DNA of 64,000 bases from Calothrix sp. NIES-4101 (GTDB lineage: Bacteria; Cyanobacteriota; Cyanobacteriia; Cyanobacteriales; Nostocaceae): contig AP018280.1 of assembly GCA_004296455.1 (NCBI GenBank), positions 558,001 to 622,000 of the forward strand, in the 5' to 3' direction. Positions 18,878-27,307 of the stretch are shown one piece after another. Position 1 is the first letter of the stretch; every line of letters begins with the position of its first letter. The translations under genes were made by a program, and so were the position numbers. The notes below the pieces were generated by a model that saw only the letters and a list, made by a program, of their open reading frames with translations, was not told the DNA's origin and did no database searches.

Positions 18878-20266
18878 CTCACATCTTGCACCTGGAAATA
18901 TGAATGTCAAAACCATGACTACGTGCAAGGGGAGTTAGCCGTTGAATATCAAGTAAAAGAAGATACACAATTATATGTGGAAAAATAGATTCAAGGGCAG
19001 ATTGTGCAGCCTGACCCCAATCAGGTGGCGATGCGCCCTGAAAATGGAGATAAGTCCAATGGGCAATGAGGTAAGCAGTCAGTGAAAGGATAAGCCAGCG
19101 ATACATACCCAGCAGAGTCCCTTGCCCAAAACGGTGTAAGCCAAAACGATGCTTTGCAGTTTTAAACCACCCCTCAATCTGCCACCGACGCTTGCCCCAC
19201 CACTTAAGAGTAGAAGCTTTAATTGGACGAGTAGACAAAACAAAGCGTTTTTCTAGTTTGCCATTATCGCGTTTTAAGTAATACCAAGAAACGGTAACGG
19301 GGAAATTTAAACCAAATAAATAAACCTGTTGACCCTGTTGATGTAAACGTCTTAAAAATCTGCCATCAGCCAACTTACGACTACTAGATACACCTGTAAC
19401 AGCATGATATTTAAGCCGACGTACACCCTCAAGGAATTCTACACTGCCAAAGGCTGTGTCAGCTAAAATAATTGTTTGAAAATGTTGAGTTAAAGAAAGA
19501 GGTAAACGTTTAACCAGTTTGAGCCCAAGCATTGCAGGGGAAGGAGTTCCCTTACCTCGCCAAACACGAAAACTCCAAGGAATGCGCCATTGTCCTATTA
19601 CCAAATAAACTACGACTAGATGGAGACCACGCTTACCATTATAGACTTTGATTAAATCACTAAATTCTGGGAATTTGCCACGTTTTTCTAAAGTCGTCAG
19701 GTCAATAATTACTTGTAAAAATGGTCTGCGCCCTTTGCCTGATGACGATAATGAATTGATAACTTTTTGTAATACTGAAGAGCGAATTATCCGAATCATT
19801 TCCCTTGTTGACCAAGGATTGATATTTAAAAATCGACTGATTGCGCTTGGGGATTTTGTCTGACTATGTTCAGGTAATGGGTGTCCTTGTGCCTCTAAGA
19901 ATAACGCCAACATCGCTTCTAGGTTATCTTTTTGGTACTGCGTCGGCATCAGTTCTTTGAGGGTGTACACTAAATCTTGGGCGTGAGCAAGCATTTTCTT
20001 AGTGCTTTGTTTAATCAGATATTTCACGCCTTTTCTCTCATGTTTTCGGTTGCCAATGCAAATCTGACAATTTCATGGCGGTCATCCCCTTTGAAACGTA
20101 CAGCATCTTAGCATCTGTTATTTTGGCATCCGAACCCGTAGTATTAGTTAGCTTGTAGTATTATTAATTACCTTTTTTTTGCTTTCGACAAGCCTTTGCT
20201 TCCTGTAAGATTTTGCATCATTATATTCGCTTTTACGTGTTTACACAGCTAGGTGCAAGATATGAG
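18878..20266 (-). mobile_element. Complete insertion sequence (IS4/IS701-like)
   Basis: A 1389-bp element bounded by 16-bp inverted repeats: CTCACATCTTGCACCT at 18878-18893 and AGGTGCAAGATATGAG at 20251-20266 (15 of 16 match). It is flanked by a 4-bp direct repeat TTTC (18874-18877 and 20267-20270). It carries one intact DDE transposase gene whose stop codon lies inside the left inverted repeat. Size and 4-bp duplication fit IS701-like elements, but family naming needs a database search. Confidence 0.85.
18879..20027 (-). CDS. IS4-superfamily DDE transposase
   Basis: 382 residues. The candidate catalytic triad is Asp in VIIDLTTLEKRG, Asp in TIILADTAFGS and Glu in the RRWQIEGWFKTAKHRFGL motif typical of IS4-like enzymes. 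It appears full length and intact, so the element may still be active. The start is at 20027, 239 bp inside the right end. Confidence 0.88.
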   Translation of the reverse strand: MKYLIKQSTKKMLAHAQDLVYTLKELMPTQYQKDNLEAMLALFLEAQGHPLPEHSQTKSPSAISRFLNINPWSTREMIRIIRSSVLQKVINSLSSSGKGRRPFLQVIIDLTTLEKRGKFPEFSDLIKVYNGKRGLHLVVVYLVIGQWRIPWSFRVWRGKGTPSPAMLGLKLVKRLPLSLTQHFQTIILADTAFGSVEFLEGVRRLKYHAVTGVSSSRKLADGRFLRRLHQQGQQVYLFGLNFPVTVSWYYLKRDNGKLEKRFVLSTRPIKASTLKWWGKRRWQIEGWFKTAKHRFGLHRFGQGTLLGMYRWLILSLTAYLIAHWTYLHFQGASPPDWGQAAQSALESIFPHIIVYLLLLDIQRLTPLARSHGFDIHISRCKM

Positions 20267-20279
20267 TTTCTTTAAAAAC

Positions 20280-20760
20280 TTATGATTCTGTGAGCGATCG
20301 CCACTGTTCCTTGACTTTTTCCAAATCAGTGTTTACAGCACAGCTATCGAAATTTACCCATAAGTTGTTTGTGCAGTATTGGATATTTAGAAGCACTGTA
20401 AAATCAACATCACCTTCAATACCTTCGCCAGATTTATGAGTGATAACGTAGCATCAAGGCTTCTGGAAGTAAGCTTTTTTCGTATAAGTGAAACAGGCTT
20501 TATAAATTCCAGATAACTTAAAAAGTACTTCCCATATTCCCGGACGGCATTTTTATGTTGTAAAGCTTGATGTATAAGGACTCTGGAGCCTTAGTTTAAT
20601 AGATAAAGCCGATATTTGTTTTAGCTGAAAACCTTGACGGCAAAAACGTTTTTGCCATTCATATTTTTGGCGAAGGTATTGCACCTTATAACTGGGTTAA
20701 TAACTTTGCGTAAGCAAGCAGCAGTAGGAGTACCTTCGTCGGTCATTGTCTTAAAAATCA
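20280..20760 (-). pseudogene. Decayed minus-strand coding remnant
   Basis: Translation of the minus strand shows protein-like segments in shifting frames. The best ends at 20280 with SGEGIEGDVDFTVLLNIQ ... TDLEKVKEQWRSLTES and runs into an in-frame TGA upstream (at the codon before CYVITHKS, about 20453). Further upstream, another frame gives QYLRQKYEWQKRFCRQ (about 20650). No single start-to-stop frame exists. I read this as a gene broken by stops and frameshifts beside the IS. The family is not recognised. Confidence 0.35.
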
Positions 20761-20777
20761 GAATTCGCAAGTCGCAT

Positions 20778-22652
20778 TTAGGCAACTTCCTTGTAATCTA
20801 AATTTTTGGAAAAATCCGATACAGATTTTTGTGGAAGTGAGTGTGGTAATAATTGCACGCGCCAGAGTTCTCGGTCGTCGGTCAAATCACTCGCAGATGT
20901 CCTACCATGCAACATGTAATGATTTTCGATTAAAAGTAGGTCGCCTTGCTGCCAATCGTGGCAAATTAAGCAGCTATCATCATAGGCGGATGCTTGTAAT
21001 TCAGCAACTAGTTGTTGAAAATCTTCTTGAGGTAGACTTTTTGAGTCCAGTTCAAAAGTTTGGAGATTGGAATTAGAGGCTTCTTGATAGCGAAGAATAT
21101 CTTCACCTGTAATTGGATGTTGCATGATTAATGGATAGCTGCGTTGTTTACCTCCGTAGTAAGTAAATTTGGTGAAGTAATCAATTACTACTTGTTTCCA
21201 AGCCTCAACTTTTGCAGAGCCTGCATTTTCAAGCACTTTTCGACCATCAACCACTGTGGTCTGTCCTTCTCCACTTGCTGGAGCTATATGACAATAAAGA
21301 ATAAAAAACTGAGGTGTAAAATCTTCATAGCAACCGCTAGCTTCTAAGTAAGAGGGTGGCATACTTAAGTCCCAATGTAAGGGAACCGCTTCACGAGAAG
21401 CTATGTAACCATCAGGTGTTTTTTTCGGACGAATAGTATGTACAGGTCCGAAGTCCCAGGTTACAGGTTTTCCCAACTCTGATGAGAACTCGACAAGATG
21501 CTCTTTACTTTCAATATTGAAACCTCGTAAAACTACAAAACCATACTCTAAACAGAGATTTTGTAATGTCTCTGAATTGAGGCAAGAGCAGCTAGGCTTT
21601 GTCTGATTATCATTACCTTGGTAAGTAATGCGAATTCCAGTTCTTGGCGGTTTAATAATTTCCAATTCACATTTACCCCAAATATCTTCGCTTGACTGTA
21701 GGAAATACCAAGGTTGTTGGTGGCACTTAACTAGAGTAGTGTTGGGTAATTTTTCAGCTTCTTCTTTCTTCATCAGGATTTCTTGATTGTTTGAAGTTTT
21801 GACAACAACATTATGCCAAGGGGTGATACAACGATAATCGTTGGGTAACACATGAACAGCAAATTTTGGACCTGCATTATTGTGACAGTGAACAGAAAGC
21901 CGAATATGGTGCGGAAATTTTTCCGAGAGTAATTTTGTTAATGCATCATTCCGTTGAATCATGATTTTTGCAAACTCACCACTTTGCTTGAGACGAGTTT
22001 TTTTCGCTTGAGGAAAATTGCTATCAGTCCAAGGATTATCCTGAAACAGAAAATTTTTCAGTCCTTGGTAAGTTTGACGTATTTGTTCATCATTTTGAAT
22101 TTGTAACTCTACTTGCTGCTTAGTAACAGAACAATATTGGCTCATGAGTTCTTCTCGAAGAGCATCATATCCATTTGATGATGAGAAAAAGCTATCTAAA
22201 GACTCCCAGTAAATATGACTAACTTTGGTAATGTTTTTGAGAGTAGTATTGTATTTTTCTTGGGTTTCTTCGTCAACTCCAATCAAATCAGAGAAGGTTG
22301 TTCCATCACTAAAAATAACGAGCTTACATCCTGGTGGATAAAATTTATGTACTTGTTTGCAGAAATTATCTAAATTTGTTAAGGCAATCTCTTCTCCTCT
22401 ATCGGGTAAATAGCCAAATACTTTGGAGTTAGTATTGGGCGACTTGCAGGGAAATCCAGGTAATATCATTTCTATTGGTTGATCTGAGCGAATAAAATAC
22501 ATTAATTGCTCCGTCAGAAAAGTTTTTCCCTTTGTTTCAAAAGAGTCATTTTTACCTTTAGCAAGCAATGTGCGGAAAAGTTTAATAAATTGAGAGATAA
22601 CCAATTTATAGTTTTTTGTCTCAATCTGTACTTTACTCGTAATTAATTTCAT
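20778..22652 (-). CDS. Isocyanide (isonitrile) synthase fused to Fe(II)/2-oxoglutarate oxygenase
   Basis: 624 residues in two enzyme domains. Residues about 35-340 are a PvcA/IsnA/DIT1-type isocyanide synthase (ILPGFPCKSPNTNSKVFG, LVIFSDGTTFSDLIGV, RLSVHCHNNAGPKFAV). These enzymes turn the amino group of Tyr or Trp into an isonitrile with carbon from ribulose-5-phosphate. Residues about 355-605 are a TauD/PvcB-like oxygenase with the metal triad H426-x-D428 ... H582 and the 2OG-binding Arg598. PvcB/IsnB partners oxidatively decarboxylate the product to a vinyl isonitrile. In the known bacterial systems the two activities are separate adjacent genes; here one protein has both. No glycosyltransferase, prenyltransferase or NRPS is nearby, so the end product is open. 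Confidence 0.9.
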   Translation of the reverse strand: MKLITSKVQIETKNYKLVISQFIKLFRTLLAKGKNDSFETKGKTFLTEQLMYFIRSDQPIEMILPGFPCKSPNTNSKVFGYLPDRGEEIALTNLDNFCKQVHKFYPPGCKLVIFSDGTTFSDLIGVDEETQEKYNTTLKNITKVSHIYWESLDSFFSSSNGYDALREELMSQYCSVTKQQVELQIQNDEQIRQTYQGLKNFLFQDNPWTDSNFPQAKKTRLKQSGEFAKIMIQRNDALTKLLSEKFPHHIRLSVHCHNNAGPKFAVHVLPNDYRCITPWHNVVVKTSNNQEILMKKEEAEKLPNTTLVKCHQQPWYFLQSSEDIWGKCELEIIKPPRTGIRITYQGNDNQTKPSCSCLNSETLQNLCLEYGFVVLRGFNIESKEHLVEFSSELGKPVTWDFGPVHTIRPKKTPDGYIASREAVPLHWDLSMPPSYLEASGCYEDFTPQFFILYCHIAPASGEGQTTVVDGRKVLENAGSAKVEAWKQVVIDYFTKFTYYGGKQRSYPLIMQHPITGEDILRYQEASNSNLQTFELDSKSLPQEDFQQLVAELQASAYDDSCLICHDWQQGDLLLIENHYMLHGRTSASDLTDDRELWRVQLLPHSLPQKSVSDFSKNLDYKEVA

Positions 22653-23181
22653 AATTGATTTTACTCTTATATATTAGTTTGATGAGCCAACTATCCATCT
22701 AGTGTTTAGCCTCTATGAACTCAAACGGTTAAGAGTTTTTTTTTATGCATCCTTAAACCCACATCCTGTAACCCATCTGTCACAATCTGCAATTACTTAA
22801 AAAAACATAAAACAAGAATAAAATAATACTTTTTATTGAATAAGTACATCACAAAGCAATTTTATATTCCAGCAATAGAAAAGTACGTTCAACACTAGAA
22901 AAGCCAGGATTACTATATATTGGTGACTGTACAATGACTGACGGGGCGACAATAGTTTATTGTTGAAAATCCCAACGCTAATAATTTTCAAGTTGGCGAA
23001 AGGGTTTCTAGTTAGCTGCTACGCAGCTAACCTGCACCCACAAAATAAACAAACCAAGTCAAGAAAAAGCCAACAAAGCCTTATTTGTCGTTGAGACGAT
23101 TCCAAAAAAATCTCGGTTTGGCTCCATCGCTGGAAGCATCAGGAGATAAAAAAGGGCTAAAAACTTCCGACGGTTAACGCT
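22653..23181. other. Non-coding region upstream of the isonitrile synthase gene
   Basis: About 530 bp between divergent genes. It holds a 9-bp hairpin GTTAGCTGC/GCAGCTAAC with a 3-nt loop at 23011-23031, a palindrome often scattered in cyanobacterial genomes. The part from 22653 to 22900 is AT-rich and should contain the promoter of the fusion gene; no operator was recognised. Confidence 0.45.
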
Positions 23182-23403
23182 ATGTGTCGAAAAGCATTGC
23201 GGCAATGGGTATTTTCAATTTTAGAGCCAAGATTCCGTAGATTACATAACCCGACAGCAAAAATTTTGTGGGAATATTTAGATGCTGAGAAGTCTAACGG
23301 GAAGCCGATCCGATTAGTGCGATCGCGTGTTGCTGCTAAAGCGGTAAAGATGCTATTCCGTAAGCTAGTAGATGCAACCCAAGCGCAAAATCAATTAGAG
23401 TGA
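23182..23403 (+). CDS. Small basic hypothetical protein
   Basis: 73 residues, rich in Arg/Lys and helical (RKALRQWVFSILEPRFRRL ... RVAAKAVKMLFRKLVDA). The sequence is coherent and could bind nucleic acid, but no family is recognised. It lies 94 bp before the DUF2996 gene on the same strand. No clear ribosome-binding site is seen. Confidence 0.45.
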   Translation: MCRKALRQWVFSILEPRFRRLHNPTAKILWEYLDAEKSNGKPIRLVRSRVAAKAVKMLFRKLVDATQAQNQLE

Positions 23404-23497
23404 AATGAAAGTGAATCAAAAAACTCAAGGTGAGTGCTTGTGTTGCGTTTTGCAGCAGGTTCACGCTTATTAGCAAAACAAAGGATTGACTTTAGCT

Positions 23498-24079
23498 ATG
23501 GCAGAAGAAAATAATCAAAATCAAGCGGGGTATAACGTTCCCGGTACTGACTCACCCGAAACAACAGATATGGCAACTGCAAACGCACCCGAACCTACGG
23601 CTGTAAACGCAGAAAATAATCCCAATGCAGCCCAACCAGCAGCAAAGAAAGCAGTCGCAAAGCCAGCAGCAGAAGGTAAACCCACAGCAGCAAAGAAAGA
23701 AAAGGCTCCTACTGTGGAGGATAAGCCGTTTCTGGACTTTATGCAGCAAGATTACGTGCCCGCCTTACAAAAAGCCATCGCATCCGAAGGGGTGCGAGAT
23801 TTAACACTCTCATTTGCAAAGCAGCAAATTCCCATCAGAGGTGTGCAGCTTGGTGAGTGTTGGCAAGTAATTGGTAGTTGGCAAAACGGTTATCGACAAT
23901 TTAACTTATATTTTCCTGAAGAGAATATTCAGGGGAAAAAGGCGTTTTCTTGCAATGAAGGTAAAGTTCCCAGCACACTGGAATCATTTTTAATTGACGA
24001 GCGCAAAGTAACCCTGGACATGTTGGTATCAAGATTAGTCTATCGCTTGAATGGTCAAAAATGGTTGGGAAGAAATTAG
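23498..24079 (+). CDS. DUF2996 family protein
   Basis: 193 residues from MAEENNQNQAG. The first 75 residues are a disordered Ala/Pro/Lys-rich tail. The conserved domain (about 80-193; KPFLDFMQQDYVPALQKAI ... GECWQVIGSWQNGYRQFNLYF) matches DUF2996, found in cyanobacteria and plastids. The function is not established to my knowledge. The start at 23498 is preferred over the open TTG at 23486 because MAEE is the usual beginning. Confidence 0.8.
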   Translation: MAEENNQNQAGYNVPGTDSPETTDMATANAPEPTAVNAENNPNAAQPAAKKAVAKPAAEGKPTAAKKEKAPTVEDKPFLDFMQQDYVPALQKAIASEGVRDLTLSFAKQQIPIRGVQLGECWQVIGSWQNGYRQFNLYFPEENIQGKKAFSCNEGKVPSTLESFLIDERKVTLDMLVSRLVYRLNGQKWLGRN

Positions 24080-24230
24080 ATTTTGGTTAATGGTTAATGT
24101 GTAGTTAATATATACTGCGACTTGACTCTAATTCCTGAACCAAGATGTAGTGAGTTTTTCATAATCGCTAATTATTAACAACTAACAGCCACAAATTAGC
24201 TATTCATTATTAACTACTAACAATTAACAA
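24080..24230. repeat. TTAAT/AACAACTAAC short repeats
   Basis: Degenerate GGTTAATG, ATTAACAACTAAC and TAACAATTAAC units fill the spacer between two convergent genes. They are of the same kind as those near rplJ. Confidence 0.45.
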
Positions 24231-24758
24231 CTAACCAATTTCATGAAAATGATAAGTAACGGCTCCAGTAATGGGGTCGTTATTGATATGCACATATCCT
24301 GATTTCAGCATCTCTTTTAATGTACTCTCAACTTCTAAAAAGCTTGCCCCGGTCGCTTTGACACCTTGGGTAACTGTGAGTCTACCCGCATGTTTTTCGG
24401 CGGCATCAATTAACCTTACCATTAAGTTTTCTTTTGGTGAATTATATAATTTTTCGGCAACAACAGATTGATTCTCAGGTACTCCCAATGGCGATAATCC
24501 AGCTTTTAAACGTAATTGCATTTCCCGTTCTGTAACCATTTCTGGAATTAAAAATAAATCAATAAATTGTCCAATTCCAAATAAGCCGCCAGTCAATAAC
24601 CACAAAACACCAGTTCCAACTTTCCCATTATATATACGGTGTAATCCACCTAAACCAATAAAGAAGCACCCAGATAAGATGTAAGATATCATCAAGCGGT
24701 CTTGATGTTCTTTGACTCTAACTTCCTGCTGTTGAATATTCATTTGTTTTGTCTCCAA
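24231..24758 (-). CDS. TM2 domain-containing protein
   Basis: 175 residues. The TM2 signature is clear: two membrane helices ([19 protein letters not shown] and [23 protein letters not shown]) at about 26-75. The C-terminal half is a soluble winged-helix-like region ([28 protein letters not shown]). TM2 proteins are small membrane proteins of mostly unknown role. The start could also be the Met at residue 6 (MNIQQQ). Confidence 0.82.
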   Translation of the reverse strand: METKQMNIQQQEVRVKEHQDRLMISYILSGCFFIGLGGLHRIYNGKVGTGVLWLLTGGLFGIGQFIDLFLIPEMVTEREMQLRLKAGLSPLGVPENQSVVAEKLYNSPKENLMVRLIDAAEKHAGRLTVTQGVKATGASFLEVESTLKEMLKSGYVHINNDPITGAVTYHFHEIG

Positions 24759-25109
24759 AATAATATTAAATAAATGTTAATTTTTCGATCATCATCGCAA
24801 TTTCTAACTGGTGCAATAATTACAAAATATACAATTCTATTTTAGTCGCTACATAATTAAGTATGTGAGGTATTTAGCCAATTGACTTCCCCCAACCTCA
24901 TCACCCAACTGGATGATTTTTCCGGCAACGAAAAGATTTGTTGCAACTCTTAACGTTTTTCCCCTCCTTTTTTTGTGCCGTGCCTTGGTAGACTGAGATT
25001 TATACTTAAACAATTATTGTCGTTGCTTGCGCCGATGAGAACATGTCTCATGTCTCAGTAGTGCATTCCAACGTAGAAAACTCAGAAGAAAAGCAAGAGC
25101 AATTTAGAC
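24759..25109. other. Intergenic region before acsF
   Basis: About 350 bp. It is AT-rich near the TM2 gene and then C/T-rich (CCCCTCCTTTTTTT at about 24961). It contains a small inverted repeat GAGAACATGTCTC at about 25038. It probably holds the acsF promoter and 5' UTR; no known riboswitch was recognised. Confidence 0.4.
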
Positions 25110-26186
25110 ATGGTAGATTCCCTAAAAAAACCAGGTTTTGAAGAAATGCGTGCGGGGACAAAAGTCCCAGCGAAGGAAACTTTGCTGACACCCCGGTTTT
25201 ACACCACGGACTTCGATGAAATGGCAAAGATGGATTTATCTATCAATGAAGATGAGGTAAAAGCCATTGTCGAAGAGTTTCGCGCTGACTATAATCGCCA
25301 TCACTTCGTTCGGGATGAGCAATTTGAGCAATCCTGGGATCATATTGATGGGGAAACTCGTCAGTTGTTCGTTGAATTTCTAGAACGTTCCTGCACTGCT
25401 GAATTTTCGGGCTTTTTGCTGTATAAAGAACTTGGTCGTCGTCTCAAAGATAAAAGCCCTTTATTGGCTGAAGGTTTTAACTTGATGTCGCGGGATGAAG
25501 CACGTCATGCAGGCTTTTTGAATAAGGCGCTTTCGGATTTTAATTTATCGCTCGATTTGGGCTTCTTGACAAAGAGTCGTAGCTATACATTCTTTAAACC
25601 GAAATTTATTTTTTACGCGACTTATCTTTCTGAGAAGATCGGTTACTGGCGCTACATTACTATTTTCCGTCATTTGGAAGCAAATCCCAGCGATCGCATT
25701 TATCCAATTTTCCGTTGGTTTGAAAACTGGTGTCAGGATGAAAACCGCCACGGTGACTTTTTTGATGCAGTCATGCGCGCACAACCCGAAACCCTCAACG
25801 ACTGGAAAGCACGTTTATGGTGTCGCTTCTTTCTGCTGTCGGTATTCGCAACCATGTATCTGAATGATATTCAACGTACCAAGTTCTATGAGTCCTTGGG
25901 GTTGAATACACGGGAGTTTGAATACGAAGTAATTAAAAAGACGAATGAAACTGCGGGTCGCGTCTTCCCGGTAAAATTGAATGTAGACCATCCTGAGTTC
26001 TATCAACGCTTAGAGGTTTGTGTCCAAAATAACGATAAATTAACGGAAATTGTCAATTCTAATACGCCCAAGCCAGTGCAATTCTTCCAAAAATTGCCTT
26101 ACTACCTTTCTAATGCTTGGCAAATTACAAAGCTGTATTTCCTAAAACCAATTGATGCAGCACCAACTCATGGTATGGCTCGCTAA
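25110..26186 (+). CDS. acsF: Mg-protoporphyrin IX monomethyl ester (oxidative) cyclase
   Basis: 358 residues, the normal AcsF/ChlA length. Two diiron-binding ExxH-type motifs are visible: the one containing [13 protein letters not shown] near residue 130, and the C-terminal [15 protein letters not shown] near residue 210. The enzyme is aerobic and closes the isocyclic E ring to give protochlorophyllide in chlorophyll synthesis at the thylakoid or plasma membrane. It is monocistronic with a good terminator downstream. The identity is clear; whether it is the aerobic (AI) or low-oxygen (AII) paralogue cannot be told here. Confidence 0.95.
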   Translation: MVDSLKKPGFEEMRAGTKVPAKETLLTPRFYTTDFDEMAKMDLSINEDEVKAIVEEFRADYNRHHFVRDEQFEQSWDHIDGETRQLFVEFLERSCTAEFSGFLLYKELGRRLKDKSPLLAEGFNLMSRDEARHAGFLNKALSDFNLSLDLGFLTKSRSYTFFKPKFIFYATYLSEKIGYWRYITIFRHLEANPSDRIYPIFRWFENWCQDENRHGDFFDAVMRAQPETLNDWKARLWCRFFLLSVFATMYLNDIQRTKFYESLGLNTREFEYEVIKKTNETAGRVFPVKLNVDHPEFYQRLEVCVQNNDKLTEIVNSNTPKPVQFFQKLPYYLSNAWQITKLYFLKPIDAAPTHGMAR

Positions 26187-26211
26187 ATTATCAGTGATTG
26201 GTTAAATAATT

Positions 26212-26243
26212 AAGTGGTTTCGTTTCTGCGGAACCACTTTTTT
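26212..26243 (+). terminator. Intrinsic terminator after acsF
   Basis: AAGTGGTT (26212) and AACCACTT (26232) form an 8-bp stem followed by TTTTTTG. Confidence 0.85.
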
Positions 26244-26425
26244 GTCGGTATGTCTTTAAATATAAACTTTAGCTATAAATCAATACGTTTTCGAGCAACT
26301 CATATCAACTGCGCCTCAAGAATTGCCATCAAACAGACGCAGGATGGAAAGAAAGGGAAATAGGGAGACAAATTAATGATCACAAATTTGCCGGACTGAG
26401 GATGAAGCGTATTGATGTATAAATT

Positions 26426-27169
26426 ATGTATGTAGACAATTTATGGGTAAAAGTCATATCTCTAAAAAAGCTTCCACAGACTGGATTATCAATATTATTG
26501 GCGTTAAGTAGTAGCTTTTATCTAACGCTCAATCCAGCTTGGTGTCAAACCCCATCTACGACAGCACAAGATTTAGATTTGAGTCCAGAAGTAATTAAGA
26601 ATAGTCCAGTTTTACAAAGATGGCAGAGGCAAATACCGAATGTTTTAGATGAGATTAGAAATGATCCCAGTTTTCCCACCCGCTTGAGGTTTGGTTATTC
26701 GCATATTTCGACAAATGGGCAAGGGAGTGGTGTCCATTTAGGTGTCGAAGATATTTTGATTGGTAATAGTCGCTTGACAGTCAGTGGTGATTATCACACA
26801 GCTTTTAGTGGTAATCGTAATTCCTATGGTGTTAATTTTAATTACTATTTGCGTCCTTTGGGCAGTTATGTGAATGTTGCACCTGTGATTGGCTATCGAT
26901 ATTTGGAAGTGGAGCAATATTCGACTAGTGGGGTAAATTTGGGCGCAAAGTTGCTGTTGGTATTGTCTCGTGGTGGTGGTGCAGATATTTCCCTAACTCA
27001 AAGTTGGGTTGCACCCGGTACTTCATCAGAGGCAGGATTAACTAGTCTATCAGTGGGATATGCAGTGACTCAGAAATTGCGAATTGCCACAAATATCGAG
27101 AGACAGAATACAAAAGCTAGTCAAGACAGTCGTTTAGGTTTGTTTCTAGAATGGATAGTGGGAAATTAG
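26426..27169 (+). CDS. Exported beta-barrel-like hypothetical protein
   Basis: 247 residues. A signal sequence ends near AWCQT (about residue 41). The mature part begins with a charged helix and continues as alternating beta strands rich in Gly, Ser and Tyr (LRFGYSHISTNGQGSGVHLGVEDILIGNSRLTVSG) up to a C-terminal LGLFLEWIVGN. This suggests an outer-membrane or periplasmic beta-barrel. No known family is recognised. It lies 139 bp upstream of the CHASE2 kinase gene on the same strand, which may or may not be significant. Confidence 0.65.
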   Translation: MYVDNLWVKVISLKKLPQTGLSILLALSSSFYLTLNPAWCQTPSTTAQDLDLSPEVIKNSPVLQRWQRQIPNVLDEIRNDPSFPTRLRFGYSHISTNGQGSGVHLGVEDILIGNSRLTVSGDYHTAFSGNRNSYGVNFNYYLRPLGSYVNVAPVIGYRYLEVEQYSTSGVNLGAKLLLVLSRGGGADISLTQSWVAPGTSSEAGLTSLSVGYAVTQKLRIATNIERQNTKASQDSRLGLFLEWIVGN

Positions 27170-27307
27170 ATTTCATTCAAATCATTGACTTCTTTGGCAT
27201 AATTTCTTATTTAATACCCTTTGGAATTGCTACATTTGTATTTGGGGTAATCTAGATTAATCCTGCCACTCATCACATCTACCACTTTAGGTTTCCACAA
27301 AACCATC

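Noticed and set aside
23011-23031. tRNA-like or terminator structure
   Set aside because: It is a simple 9-bp palindrome without a T tract or cloverleaf; such palindromes are common in cyanobacterial spacers.
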